Shown in pieces: positions 39,424-48,113 of a stretch of DNA of 55,915 bases. Positions within the stretch are counted from its first letter, which is position 1. The number at the start of each line of letters is the position of its first letter. The translations under genes and the position numbers were made by a program. The stretch is taken from contig NZ_AEJB01000532.1 in the NCBI RefSeq assembly GCF_000331005.1, positions 1-55,915 of the forward strand, written 5' to 3'. Origin of the DNA: Streptomyces turgidiscabies Car8 (GTDB taxonomy: Bacteria; Actinomycetota; Actinomycetes; Streptomycetales; Streptomycetaceae). The notes under the pieces are model-generated. The model was not told where the DNA came from and searched no databases. It worked only from the letters and a program-made list of their open reading frames with translations.

Positions 39424-42036
39424 ATGACGACTCCCGAGATTTCCGGAACCGGCCCCACCGAGCGCCCCGGCGCCACCGGCCCGACCGAGAACTCCATGCG
39501 TCGCGCCCTCAAACGTGCCCGGGACGGCGTCGCCCTCGACGTCGGTGAGGCGGCGGTGCTGCTCCAGGCCCGTGGTGAGGCCCTCGACGACCTCACCGCG
39601 TCCGCGGCCCGCGTCCGGGACGCCGGCCTGGAGGCCGCGGGCCGCCCCGGCGTCATCACGTATTCGAAGAGCGTTTTCATCCCCCTGACCCGCCTCTGCC
39701 GGGACAAGTGCCACTACTGCACCTTCGTGACCGTCCCCGGCAAACTCCGCCGGGCCGGACACGGCATGTTCATGTCCCCGGACGAGGTTCTCGACATCGC
39801 CCGCCGCGGCGCCGCCGCCGGCTGCAAGGAAGCGCTGATCACCCTCGGCGACAAGCCCGAGGACCGCTGGCCGGAGGCGCGTGAGTGGCTCGACGCGCAC
39901 GGCTACGACGACACGATCGCGTACGTCCGCGCCATCTCGATCCGCATCCTGGAGGAGACGGGCCTGCTGCCCCACCTCAACCCCGGGGTGATGTCCTGGA
40001 CCGACTTCCAGCGGCTGAAGCCCGTCGCCCCCAGCATGGGCATGATGCTGGAGACGACGGCCACCCGCCTCTGGTCCGAGCCGGGCGGCCCGCACTACGG
40101 CTCCCCGGACAAGGAACCCGCCGTACGGCTACGGGTGTTGGAGGACGCGGGCCGGTCGTCCGTCCCCTTCACCTCGGGCCTTCTGATCGGGATCGGCGAG
40201 ACGTACGAGGAGCGGGCGGAGTCGTTGTTCGCCCTCCGCAAGGTCTCCCGCGCCTACCACTCCATCCAGGAACTGATCATCCAGAACTTCCGCGCCAAGC
40301 CGGACACCGCGATGCGCGGCATGCCGGACGCGGAACTCGACGAACTCATCGCGACGGTGGCCGTGGCCCGCCACATCATGGGCCCGAGCGCCTGCCTCCA
40401 GGCCCCGCCCAACCTCGTCGACTCCGAGTACGAGCGGCTGATCGGCGCCGGCATCGACGACTGGGGCGGCGTCTCCCCGCTCACCATCGACCACGTCAAC
40501 CCGGAACGCCCCTGGCCCCAGATCGAGGAGTTGCGGGGGAAGTCGGCAGCGGTCGGCTTCGAGCTGCGCGAACGCCTCTGTGTCTACCCGGAGTTCGTGC
40601 AGCGAGGGGAGCCCTGGCTCGACCCGCGTCTGCTCCCGCACGTACGAGCACTCGCGGACCCGGAGACGGGCCTCGCCCGCGAGGACGCGGTCGTCGAGGG
40701 CCACCCGTGGCAGGAGCCGGAGGAGGTGTTCGTGTCGTCCGGCCGCACCGACCTGCACACCACGATCGACACCGACGGCCGTACGTCGGACCGGCGCGAG
40801 GACTTCGACGAGGTGTACGGCGACTGGGGCGCCCTGCGCGAGGCGGCGGCGCCCGGGATGGTGCCGGAGCGCATCGACACGGACGTACGCCAGGCGCTGC
40901 GCACGGCGGCCGACGACCCGACGAAGCTCACCGACGACGAGGCGCTGGCGCTGTTCCACGCGGACGGTCCCGCCCTGGACGCGCTGTGCCAAGTGGCCGA
41001 CGACGTACGGAAGTCGGCGGTCGGCGACGACGTCACCTACATCGTCACCCGGAACATCAACTTCACCAACGTCTGCTACACCGGCTGCCGTTTCTGCGCC
41101 TTCGCGCAGCGCCGCACGGACGCCGACGCGTACACGCTGTCCCTGGACCAGGTGGCGGACCGCGCCCAACAGGCCTGGGATCTGGGGGCGGTTGAGGTCT
41201 GCATGCAGGGCGGTATCCACCCCGACCTGCCGGGCACCGCGTACTTCGACATCGCGAAGGCGGTGAAGGAGCGGGTACCCGGCATGCACGTCCACGCCTT
41301 CTCGCCCATGGAGGTCGTCAACGGCGCGACCCGCACCGGGATGTCGATCCGTGAATGGCTGACGGCCGCGAAGGAAGCCGGCCTCGACACGATCCCCGGC
41401 ACGGCGGCGGAGATCCTCGACGACGAGGTCCGCTGGGTCCTGACGAAGGGCAAGCTGCCGACGGCCACCTGGATCGAGGTGGTGACGACCGCCCACGAGC
41501 TGGGCATCCGCTCCTCCTCGACGATGATGTACGGCCACGTCGACCAGCCCCGCCACTGGCTGGGCCACTTCCGCACCCTGGCCCGCATCCAGCAACAGAC
41601 GGGCGGCTTCACGGAGTTCGTCACCCTGCCCTTCATCCACACCAACGCACCGGTCTACCTCGCGGGCATCGCCCGCCCCGGCCCGACGATGCGCGACAAC
41701 CGGGCGGTCATCGCCATGGCCCGCCTCCTCCTGCACACCCACATCCCCAACATCCAGACCAGCTGGGTCAAGTTGGGCACGGAGGGCGCGGCGGAGATGC
41801 TCCGCTCGGGCGCGAACGACCTGGGCGGCACGCTGATGGAGGAGACGATCTCGCGCATGGCGGGGTCGTCGTACGGCTCCTACAAGTCGGTCAAGGACCT
41901 GATCGCGGTGGCGGAGGCCGCCGGGCGGCCCGCGAAGCCCCGGACCACCCTCTACGGGGAGGTCACGGAGGAACGCCAGCAGGCAGCGGCCCTGTCGGAC
42001 GGGCATCTCCCGGAGCTGCTGCCTGTGCTGGACTGA
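39424..42036 (+). CDS. fbiC: FO synthase, bifunctional CofG/CofH radical-SAM enzyme
   Basis: 870 residues. Two radical-SAM halves each carry a CxxxCxxC cluster motif: Cys92, Cys96, Cys99 (CRDKCHYC) for the CofG half and Cys551, Cys555, Cys558 (CYTGCRFC) for the CofH half. The enzyme joins tyrosine and 5-amino-6-ribitylamino-uracil to give FO, the chromophore of coenzyme F420. The fused form is normal in actinobacteria and the length is as expected. TATGCT at 39412-39417 ends 6 nt before the ATG, so a leaderless mRNA is possible; no spaced ribosome-binding site is visible. Confidence 0.97.
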   Translation: MTTPEISGTGPTERPGATGPTENSMRRALKRARDGVALDVGEAAVLLQARGEALDDLTASAARVRDAGLEAAGRPGVITYSKSVFIPLTRLCRDKCHYCTFVTVPGKLRRAGHGMFMSPDEVLDIARRGAAAGCKEALITLGDKPEDRWPEAREWLDAHGYDDTIAYVRAISIRILEETGLLPHLNPGVMSWTDFQRLKPVAPSMGMMLETTATRLWSEPGGPHYGSPDKEPAVRLRVLEDAGRSSVPFTSGLLIGIGETYEERAESLFALRKVSRAYHSIQELIIQNFRAKPDTAMRGMPDAELDELIATVAVARHIMGPSACLQAPPNLVDSEYERLIGAGIDDWGGVSPLTIDHVNPERPWPQIEELRGKSAAVGFELRERLCVYPEFVQRGEPWLDPRLLPHVRALADPETGLAREDAVVEGHPWQEPEEVFVSSGRTDLHTTIDTDGRTSDRREDFDEVYGDWGALREAAAPGMVPERIDTDVRQALRTAADDPTKLTDDEALALFHADGPALDALCQVADDVRKSAVGDDVTYIVTRNINFTNVCYTGCRFCAFAQRRTDADAYTLSLDQVADRAQQAWDLGAVEVCMQGGIHPDLPGTAYFDIAKAVKERVPGMHVHAFSPMEVVNGATRTGMSIREWLTAAKEAGLDTIPGTAAEILDDEVRWVLTKGKLPTATWIEVVTTAHELGIRSSSTMMYGHVDQPRHWLGHFRTLARIQQQTGGFTEFVTLPFIHTNAPVYLAGIARPGPTMRDNRAVIAMARLLLHTHIPNIQTSWVKLGTEGAAEMLRSGANDLGGTLMEETISRMAGSSYGSYKSVKDLIAVAEAAGRPAKPRTTLYGEVTEERQQAAALSDGHLPELLPVLD

Positions 42037-42100
42037 CCTCGAACGACGGCGGTCCCCCTTCTACGGTCGCGTCCCCTACGTTCACCCCTGCACCAGCCCT

Positions 42101-43159
42101 TTAGGCGACGACCCGACCCCGCAGGATGATCCGGCTCGGCCGGGCCAGCGCGGACGCGTCTCGTGTCGGGTCGGTGTCGTAGGCGACGAGGTCGGCGGGG
42201 GCTCCGTCCGCCAGGCCGGGCAGGCCGAGCCAGGAACGGGCCGACCAGGATGCCGCGCCCAGCGCCTCTTCGGCGGGCAGGCCTGCCCGCACGAGCCACC
42301 CGACCTCGGAGGCGACGGTGCCGCACGGGAAGCTGTCCGTGCCGGCCAGGACGGTGACACCGGCTTCGTACGCCGCCCGGACGCTGGGCAGCATGCCCTC
42401 CCATCCGGCCAGCCACCAGTCCCGGGCGCCGCTCCGCTCGGCGGCCCGCCGCCGCTCGGCACCGGCACCGAAGACGCTCAACGTCGGTACCAGCGCGGTC
42501 CCTTGGGCCGCCATCCGGTCGACCAGGCCGGAGTCCAGATGCATCCCGTGCTCCAGGCTGTCGACCCCGGCCAGCACGGCGTTGCGGCAGCCGTCTGCGG
42601 TCTGGCAGTGCGCTGCCACCCGGCCGCCGACGGCGTGCACCGCCTCCACGACGGCGGTGAGGGTCTCCAGCGGCAGCGCAGGCGCGTCGTACTTCCAGTC
42701 GGCGATGACCTTGCACCAGCCCGAGGACGCCCTGGCCTCCTCGACGGCGGCGTCCACGAGGCCGGCCTCGCTCACGTCCCGCCCGAACCCGGGGAAGAAC
42801 CGGCCGGGCGTGGCCAGCCAACGCCCCGCCGAGCGAACACGCGGCAGCTTCGGATCCTCGTCCACCCAGGCCGGGATGCGGGCGGCCGACCCCGGCGTGC
42901 GCACGAGCAGTACGCCCGCGTCCCGGTGATCGGTCAGGTGCCGACGTAGCGTCTCGTCACTGAACGGGTCCTTTACGCCCTCCGCACCGGGATGGGTGTG
43001 CGCATCGACGAGCCCGGGCAGCAACCAGCCGCCGTCCACGACGAGTTCGGCATCCGAACCCGCCCCCGGGACGGGCTCGGTCCACAACCGGCCCCCGTCG
43101 ATCCAGAAGGTCCGCTGCTCCCGCTCGGGCAGGACGACACCTCGCACCTTGAGCACCAC
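42101..43159 (-). CDS. Amidohydrolase family protein (imidazolonepropionase/prolidase-like)
   Basis: 352 residues from a GTG with GGAGGGGG upstream. Metal motif LLPGLVDAHTHPGAEG, then AHCQTADGCRNAVLAGVDSLEHG for the middle ligands, LAGTDSFPCGTVASEV for the Asp, and the closing GAPADLVAYDTDP ... RIILRGRVVA. The HxH...K/H...H...D arrangement is that of mononuclear or binuclear amidohydrolases acting on cyclic amides or dipeptides; the substrate is unknown. It is divergent from the alpha/beta-hydrolase gene (90 bp) and convergent with fbiC. Confidence 0.85.
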   Translation of the reverse strand: MVLKVRGVVLPEREQRTFWIDGGRLWTEPVPGAGSDAELVVDGGWLLPGLVDAHTHPGAEGVKDPFSDETLRRHLTDHRDAGVLLVRTPGSAARIPAWVDEDPKLPRVRSAGRWLATPGRFFPGFGRDVSEAGLVDAAVEEARASSGWCKVIADWKYDAPALPLETLTAVVEAVHAVGGRVAAHCQTADGCRNAVLAGVDSLEHGMHLDSGLVDRMAAQGTALVPTLSVFGAGAERRRAAERSGARDWWLAGWEGMLPSVRAAYEAGVTVLAGTDSFPCGTVASEVGWLVRAGLPAEEALGAASWSARSWLGLPGLADGAPADLVAYDTDPTRDASALARPSRIILRGRVVA

Positions 43160-43249
43160 GGTCGACTGCCCCCTCCTGGTCGGTAGCCCACTCAGCAGCC
43201 CACCTGAAATCTAGCGTCCTGCTGCTCGCCGCCGTGATTCGATGGGCCG

Positions 43250-44224
43250 ATGGACGGTCAAGCAGGCGAGGCAGGCCAGGAGGCGCTCTACCGCGCGCTC
43301 GACGAGACGGTGTCACGGTTGTACGGCGAGGGGCGGTTGGCCGACGCTCTGAAGGTGGTGGAGGACGAGGCTCCCCGGATCCCCTCGCGTCGTGCGGACA
43401 CCGCACACCTGGCGGCCTGTCTGCTGACGCTCACCGGCCGCGCCGAGGACGCGCTCGCGGAGCTGCGCGCCGCGCTCGCCGACGGCGCCTGGTGGAGTCC
43501 CGCGATCCTGGTCGATGACGACGACCTGGCCGCCGTACGTGACCTTGAGGGGTTCGCCCCGCTGTTGCGCGAGTCGACGGCCCGGCATGCGAACGCAACC
43601 GGAGTTACTCTTCCTCCCGTCGTACGCCGACCGCCAGGCACCCCCCGAGGTGTCCTGGTCGCCCTGCACGGAGCCGACCAGGACGCCGCCCTGGCCGCGG
43701 AACAGTGGGCCGCCGCGGTGGACGCGGGCCTCGTCCTCGTCGCCGTCGACTCCTCCCAGCGATCGACCCCGCGATACCGAAGCTGGCCCGACACCGACCT
43801 CGCCGTCCGGGACATCACCGCCTCCCTGGCCGAGTTGGCGGAGGCCGAGAGGGTCCTGCCACTGCTGGCGGCGGGCTTCTCGGCGGGCGCCCGTGTGGCC
43901 GTCCTGTGGGCCCTGTCCGACGCGGCGGCACGTCCCTCCGGATTCCTGGCGGTGGCCCCGGCCCTCACTCCGGATCACCTCGACGGGGAGTGGCGCGCGG
44001 TGGCCGCGCAGGGTGCGGTGCGGGGCCGGATCCTGGTGGGGGAAGAGGACACCGACGTCACCCCCGAGGTCTACGACGCCCACGCGCTGCTCGCCGACGC
44101 CGGGTCGGACGTCACGCTGGAGACGATTCCCGGCCTGGGGCACGACTTCCCCGCCGATTTCGCCCGGGTACTCCCGGCGCTGGTGGAGTCGTTGCTGGGG
44201 GTGGCTCGGCCCAGGGGACGTTGA
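43250..44224 (+). CDS. Alpha/beta-hydrolase with N-terminal TPR-like helical domain
   Basis: 324 residues. Residues 1-115 are helical and TPR-like (YRALDETVSRLYGEGRLADALKVVEDEAPRIP ... TGRAEDALAELRAALADG). The rest is a small alpha/beta-hydrolase: RGVLVALHGADQD, nucleophile in AAGFSAGARVA, acid in LVGEEDTDVTPE and His in IPGLGHDFP. It resembles cytoplasmic phospholipase/carboxylesterase-type or dienelactone hydrolases. No Shine-Dalgarno is obvious before the ATG, so a leaderless transcript is conceivable. Confidence 0.8.
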   Translation: MDGQAGEAGQEALYRALDETVSRLYGEGRLADALKVVEDEAPRIPSRRADTAHLAACLLTLTGRAEDALAELRAALADGAWWSPAILVDDDDLAAVRDLEGFAPLLRESTARHANATGVTLPPVVRRPPGTPRGVLVALHGADQDAALAAEQWAAAVDAGLVLVAVDSSQRSTPRYRSWPDTDLAVRDITASLAELAEAERVLPLLAAGFSAGARVAVLWALSDAAARPSGFLAVAPALTPDHLDGEWRAVAAQGAVRGRILVGEEDTDVTPEVYDAHALLADAGSDVTLETIPGLGHDFPADFARVLPALVESLLGVARPRGR

Positions 44225-44560
44225 GGCCGAGGGTCGTTGCCATAGCGCGACGCCGCGATTGTCGTAGCGTGCGAAACCGGTCATCCGCCGTGCTCTGCCG
44301 TATCCCGATGTGAACGCTGGGATCACCCCGGTCCGGGACGTGTCGGACGGGCGGACGGTCGTCTCCCCGCCGTGCCGCCGGGTGTCGTCCGCGCTGCTCG
44401 GAGCCGTGAGACGCGCGGGTCGGAGGGCTGACCGGCGCACGGGCCCGCACGTCGAGAATGGCGCGTTGTGCAGTCACTCCTTTCCTTGTGGGAGCGCTCC
44501 CATTGGGACGGCGACGGTCCGGATCGGCGCAGGTAGCCAGCAGGCAGGTCAGGAGGAGAC
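44225..44560. other. 336-bp intergenic region carrying the GH30 promoter region
   Basis: No gene is visible. The right part contains the CebR box (44489-44502) and an excellent ribosome-binding site, GGAGGAGA, before the ATG at 44561. Frames running into it from neighbours have no support. Confidence 0.6.
44489..44502. promoter_or_regulatory. CebR operator (perfect 14-bp box) before the GH30 gene
   Basis: TGGGAGCGCTCCCA is exactly the palindrome bound by CebR, the LacI-family cello-oligosaccharide repressor of Streptomyces. It lies 58 bp before the ATG at 44561. Predicted behaviour: repressed without cellobiose/cellotriose, induced with them. Confidence 0.85.
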
Positions 44561-45886
44561 ATGACGCACAGCCAGAACCAGCCCGCGAACGGGCGCCAGG
44601 GGTCACCGAGTCGCAGGAAGGTCCTGGCGACGATGGGGGCCCTGCCGGTCCTCACCGCCGCGGCTTCGGCCGCCGGTGCTTCGAAAGTCGCGGCGGCTCC
44701 GGCGACGGCCGCCGCCACGGTGGTAATCGACCCGTCGGCGCGCCGCCAGACGATCCGGGGCTTCGGAGGCATGAACCACACGGCCTGGATCGGCGACCTC
44801 ACAACTGCCCAGCGGGACACGGCGTTCGGCACGGGAGAGGGGCGGCTCGGACTGTCGCTGCTGCGGATCCCGGTGCCCGAGGACCGGGCGGCGTGGAGCC
44901 GTGACCTGGCGACGGCGAGACGCGCGGCCGAACTCGGGGTGGCCGTCATCGCCTCGCCGTGGAATCCTCCCGCCTCCATGGTCGAGACCTTCGTCCACGG
45001 CAGCCAGACCAACGCCCGACGTCTCAGGTACGACATGTACGGCGCCTACGCCCAGCACCTCAACGACTTCACCACCCACCTGCGGAACAACGGAGTGAAT
45101 CTGTACGCCATATCGGTACAGAACGAGCCCGACTACGCACAGGACTGGACGTGGTGGACCCCTGCGGAAATGGCCCGTTTCCTGCGGGAGAACGCCGGCT
45201 CGATCGGCACCAGGGTCATCGCGCCGGAGTCCTTCCAGTACCTGAAGAACATGTCGGACCCGATCCTCAACGACGCGGCGGCACTCGCGAACGTGGACGT
45301 GATCGGGGCCCACCTCTACGGAACGCCGTACGCCAACTTCCCCTATCCCCTGTTCAAGCAGAAGGGTGCGGGCAAGGAACTCTGGATGACCGAGGTCTAC
45401 TACCCCAACAGCAGCGACTCGGCGGACCTCTGGCCCCGCGCGCTCGACGTGGGGGAGCACATCCATCACGCCATGGTGGACGCCGAGTTCCAGGCGTACA
45501 TCTGGTGGTACATCCGGCGCAGTTACGGTCCGATGCGCGAGGACGGCGGGATCAGCAAGCGCGGCGCCTGCATGGCCCAGTTCGCCAGGTTCGTCCGGCC
45601 CGGTCACGTGCGTATCGAGGCGACGGCGAAACCGGTGGCCGACGTCTACGTCTCGGCGTACCGGGGCAGTGGCAGTGGTTCCTCGGTCGTGGTCGTCGCC
45701 GTCAACAAGGGGGCCTCCGCGGTGAGTCAGCAGTTCACCCTGGCGAGCGGCACGCTGTCCGGCGTCTCGTCCTGGCTGACCGACGGGAGCAGGAATGTCG
45801 CGCCCCAGGGCGCATCCGGCGTGTCGAACGGCTCCTTCACCGCCATGCTGCCGGCTCGCAGCGTGACGACGTTCGTGACGACCTGA
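44561..45886 (+). CDS. Secreted glycoside hydrolase family 30 (glucuronoxylanase/endo-glycanase type)
   Basis: 441 residues. A twin-arginine signal (SRRKVLATMGALPVL) ends near residue 46. The catalytic barrel opens RQTIRGFGGMNHTAWIGDLTTAQRDTAFGTGEGRLGLSLLRIPVPED, a GH30-type start. The acid/base is Glu189 in SVQNEPDYAQDW and the nucleophile Glu278 in ELWMTEVYYP. The C-terminal beta-sandwich normally fused to GH30 barrels is present (VVVVAVNKGASAVSQQFTL). It probably cleaves glucuronoxylan or a beta-1,6/1,3-glucan; subfamily 8 seems closest. CebR control implies that the cell treats it as part of the cellulose response. Confidence 0.85.
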   Translation: MTHSQNQPANGRQGSPSRRKVLATMGALPVLTAAASAAGASKVAAAPATAAATVVIDPSARRQTIRGFGGMNHTAWIGDLTTAQRDTAFGTGEGRLGLSLLRIPVPEDRAAWSRDLATARRAAELGVAVIASPWNPPASMVETFVHGSQTNARRLRYDMYGAYAQHLNDFTTHLRNNGVNLYAISVQNEPDYAQDWTWWTPAEMARFLRENAGSIGTRVIAPESFQYLKNMSDPILNDAAALANVDVIGAHLYGTPYANFPYPLFKQKGAGKELWMTEVYYPNSSDSADLWPRALDVGEHIHHAMVDAEFQAYIWWYIRRSYGPMREDGGISKRGACMAQFARFVRPGHVRIEATAKPVADVYVSAYRGSGSGSSVVVVAVNKGASAVSQQFTLASGTLSGVSSWLTDGSRNVAPQGASGVSNGSFTAMLPARSVTTFVTT

Positions 45887-46033
45887 CCGACTCAACCGAC
45901 CTGACTGACCTGACCAACCGAGAGGCGGGCAGCGGCAAATGGGGCGGGTGAGCGTCGACGTTTGGCGCTATGTGAGCGACGTGACGTCCAGAAATCGTCC
46001 AGCTTTTTCTGTGCCCCGGTCCTAGGGTCGCTT

Positions 46034-46081
46034 GTTCCTGTTCCTGTTCCACTTTCTGTTCCCGTTTCTGTTCCTGAACCA
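46034..46081 (+). repeat. Hexanucleotide repeat tract before the propeller gene
   Basis: Eight 6-bp units of TGTTCC type (five exact TGTTCC, three variants) end 17 bp before the ATG at 46099. The pyrimidine-rich tract lies in the presumed leader and may change in copy number. Confidence 0.6.
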
Positions 46082-46098
46082 GAAAGCAGGTCAGTCGC

Positions 46099-47100
46099 AT
46101 GGGAAATCCCGACAGACGAATCCGTCGACGGGTGCTGTCCGCAACGGTTTCGGCGATTTCGGCAGTGCTGATCGCCGCGCCGGCCATCGGTTTATCCGGC
46201 TCGGCCTCGGCGGCCGTGCCCGCGAAGGGCGTCGCCCCCGCAGTCGCGGTCTCCGCGTACGGCTCCTCCATAGCCTCCGCCCGGGACGCGGACGGGCGGC
46301 TGGAGCTGTTCGGAACCAACACTGCCGACAACATCTACAACCGTTCGCAGACCACGATCGGCGGCAGCTGGTCCAACTGGGCCCAGTTGGACGGCGGGTT
46401 GCGTTCCGTCGCGGCGGAGACGAACGCCGACGGGCGCGTCGAGCTGTTCGGCGTGAACGGCGCGGGACAGGTGTGGCACCGTTCGCAGGTCACGCCTGGT
46501 GGGAGCTGGTCGGCCTGGGTGCAGTTCGACGGTGCGTTGACCTCGATCGCGGCGGCTCGTAACGCGGATGGTCGCCTGCAGGTCTTCGGTTCCAACAGTG
46601 CGGGGCAGATCTACACCCGTTCGCAGACGTCGATCGGTGGTTCCTGGTCGGCGTGGGTCCAGCTCGACGGCGGGCTGTCACAGGTCGCGGCGGAGACGAA
46701 CGCCGACGGCCGGATCGAGCTGTTCGGGGTGAACAGCGCGGGTCAGGTATGGCACCGTTCGCAGGTCACCCCTGGTGGGAGTTGGTCGGCCTGGGTCCAG
46801 TTCGACGGTGCTTTGGACTCGATCGCGGCGGCTCGTAACGCGGATGGTCGCCTGCAGGTCTTCGGTTCCAACAGTGCGGGGCAGATCTACACCCGCTCGC
46901 AGACGTCGATCGGTGGTTCCTGGTCGGCCTGGGTCCAGCTCGACGGCGGACTGACACAGGTCGCGGCAGAGACCAACGCCAACGGCCGGATCGAGCTGTT
47001 CGGCGTCAACAGCGCGGGTCAGGTATGGCATCGCTCCCAGGCCAGCCCTGGTGGCAGCTGGTCGGCCTGGATCCAGTTCGACGGTGCGCTGAGGCCGTAG
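46099..47100 (+). CDS. Secreted PLL/tectonin-like beta-propeller protein (six 46-residue repeats)
   Basis: 333 residues. Signal peptide ~1-39. From residue 57 to 332 there are exactly six tandem 46-residue units, alternating in two flavours: IAAARNADGRLQVFGSN-SAGQIYTRSQ and VAAETNADGRIELFGVN-SAGQVWHRSQ, each ending GGSWSAWVQxDGxL. These are the blades of PLL-type/tectonin propellers, which bind sugars such as fucose or O-methylated glycans. Units 3 and 5 are almost identical in DNA, suggesting recent duplication or gene conversion. There is no catalytic domain. It follows the GH30 gene by 212 bp; a carbohydrate-binding role outside the cell is inferred. Confidence 0.85.
   Translation: MGNPDRRIRRRVLSATVSAISAVLIAAPAIGLSGSASAAVPAKGVAPAVAVSAYGSSIASARDADGRLELFGTNTADNIYNRSQTTIGGSWSNWAQLDGGLRSVAAETNADGRVELFGVNGAGQVWHRSQVTPGGSWSAWVQFDGALTSIAAARNADGRLQVFGSNSAGQIYTRSQTSIGGSWSAWVQLDGGLSQVAAETNADGRIELFGVNSAGQVWHRSQVTPGGSWSAWVQFDGALDSIAAARNADGRLQVFGSNSAGQIYTRSQTSIGGSWSAWVQLDGGLTQVAAETNANGRIELFGVNSAGQVWHRSQASPGGSWSAWIQFDGALRP
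46267..47094 (+). repeat. Six tandem 138-bp coding repeats
   Basis: Each unit encodes one propeller blade. Units pair as A-B-A-B-A-B, so a 276-bp two-blade unit has probably been duplicated. The third (46543-46680) and fifth (46819-46956) units differ at only a few bases. Confidence 0.85.
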
Positions 47101-47133
47101 CTCCTCCGGTCCGGTTACACGCCCGCTCGCACG

Positions 47134-47169
47134 CGGGGCAGTGCCAAGTCCCAGAGCCGCACTGCCCCG
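47134..47169. terminator. Hairpin terminator after the propeller gene
   Basis: CGGGGCAGTG (47134-47143) and CACTGCCCCG (47160-47169) form a perfect 10-bp stem with a 16-nt loop, between convergent genes. Confidence 0.65.
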
Positions 47170-47242
47170 TACGGCGCCAGCAGCACTTCTCCCAACTCAC
47201 CGAACCGGCCGAGCCCCGCGTTGCACGCGGCGTATGTGGTCG

Positions 47243-47389
47243 TCAGCGACGTCCGCGGAACTTACTCAACAGGCGCATGGCCTGGCTCCGCCGACGAGGA
47301 TCGGCTGCGGCCCGCCGCGCCTGCTCGACCGCACGGCGCCCTTGAGGGCTCCGTGCGAACTGCTTGATACGTTCGATCATGCCTGGCAT
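47243..47389 (-). CDS. Small basic 48-aa conserved-looking protein
   Basis: Reading the minus strand from the ATG at 47389 (GGATGGAG 6 nt upstream) gives MPGMIERIKQFARSPQGRR, then AVEQARRAAADPRRRSQAMR and LLSKFRGRR, ending in TGA at 47243. The protein is strongly basic and helical. I recall small Streptomyces proteins with the same IERxKQFxRSPQGRR...A..PRxR pattern, so this is probably a real gene. Function unknown; nucleic-acid contact is possible given its charge. Confidence 0.65.
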   Translation of the reverse strand: MPGMIERIKQFARSPQGRRAVEQARRAAADPRRRSQAMRLLSKFRGRR

Positions 47390-47487
47390 GCGACTCCATC
47401 CCTCGATACCGGCCGGCGCCGTCCACAGTTCTGCTACCCGTTACGGGACGGTTCAGCCCTCCCCGACGCAGCCGGGGATGTGCTCTG

Positions 47488-47931
47488 TCAGGCTGCCGTG
47501 ACCTGCTGGGCCAGGAGCAGTGCCAGCGGGCCCCCTTGCAGCAGGAAGCGCCCCTCGGCGGCGGCCCGGATCGCGTCAGACATCGGCCACCACGCGAGCT
47601 TGAAGTGCCCCTCGCCGAACGCGAGTTCTTGCGGGCCACAGGCGAGACCTTCGGCCAGGTAGAGGTGGATACGGGCAGGGGAGTCCAGCGTGATGGCGTA
47701 CGAGCCCAGAGGCCGCCAGGTCTGCGCGCTGACGCCGGCTTCCTCGCGCAGCTCGCGCCTCGCGCACTCTTCCGGCGTCTCGCCGGGCTCCCTGCGTCCC
47801 CCGGGCAGGAACACGAACTCGCCGCCGTGCTGCGGGAATTCGGCGGTCAGGACGGCGGCCGTGCCGTCCTCGTCCCAGGCCACGATGACGGACGCGTCGC
47901 GCATAGCCTCTCGCCGGGATGCGTCGCTCAT
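47488..47931 (-). CDS. Nudix hydrolase
   Basis: 147 residues with a complete Nudix box beginning at Gly45 (GRREPGE, then RELREEAG at residues 59-66), matching Gx5Ex7REUxEExGU. The preceding strand VIVAWDEDGTAAVLTAEF and the following PLGSYAITLDSPARIHLYLAEGL fit the fold. Such enzymes hydrolyse nucleoside diphosphates linked to another group; the substrate is not predictable. Confidence 0.9.
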   Translation of the reverse strand: MSDASRREAMRDASVIVAWDEDGTAAVLTAEFPQHGGEFVFLPGGRREPGETPEECARRELREEAGVSAQTWRPLGSYAITLDSPARIHLYLAEGLACGPQELAFGEGHFKLAWWPMSDAIRAAAEGRFLLQGGPLALLLAQQVTAA

Positions 47932-48050
47932 GGCCGGGGAGCGTAGCGGCCTACTGTGACAGCCAGGCCGCCTTCAGGCGTCCTACCGGTCATAGGTGTA
48001 CGAGGACATCGGTCGAGCCCCGCACTCCATCCGGGAGTTCTCCCCGAGAC

Positions 48051-48069
48051 CCCGCCCGAAGCGGGCGGG
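48051..48069 (-). terminator. Hairpin downstream of the GH43 gene
   Basis: CCCGCCCG-AAG-CGGGCGGG is a perfect 8-bp stem 45 bp past the end of the minus-strand GH43 gene. Confidence 0.65.
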
Positions 48070-48113
48070 ACCCGTCGTTGCCGAACGCGGGGACACTCAC
48101 CCCCCGTCCAACC

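Noticed and set aside
45962..46171. Small plus-strand frame with a Pro-Val repeat
   Set aside because: Its repeat is just the hexamer tract read in frame; it overlaps the start of the propeller gene and has no ribosome-binding site.
46267..47094. Regular repeats considered as CRISPR-like
   Set aside because: The units are contiguous, coding and 138 bp long, with no spacers.
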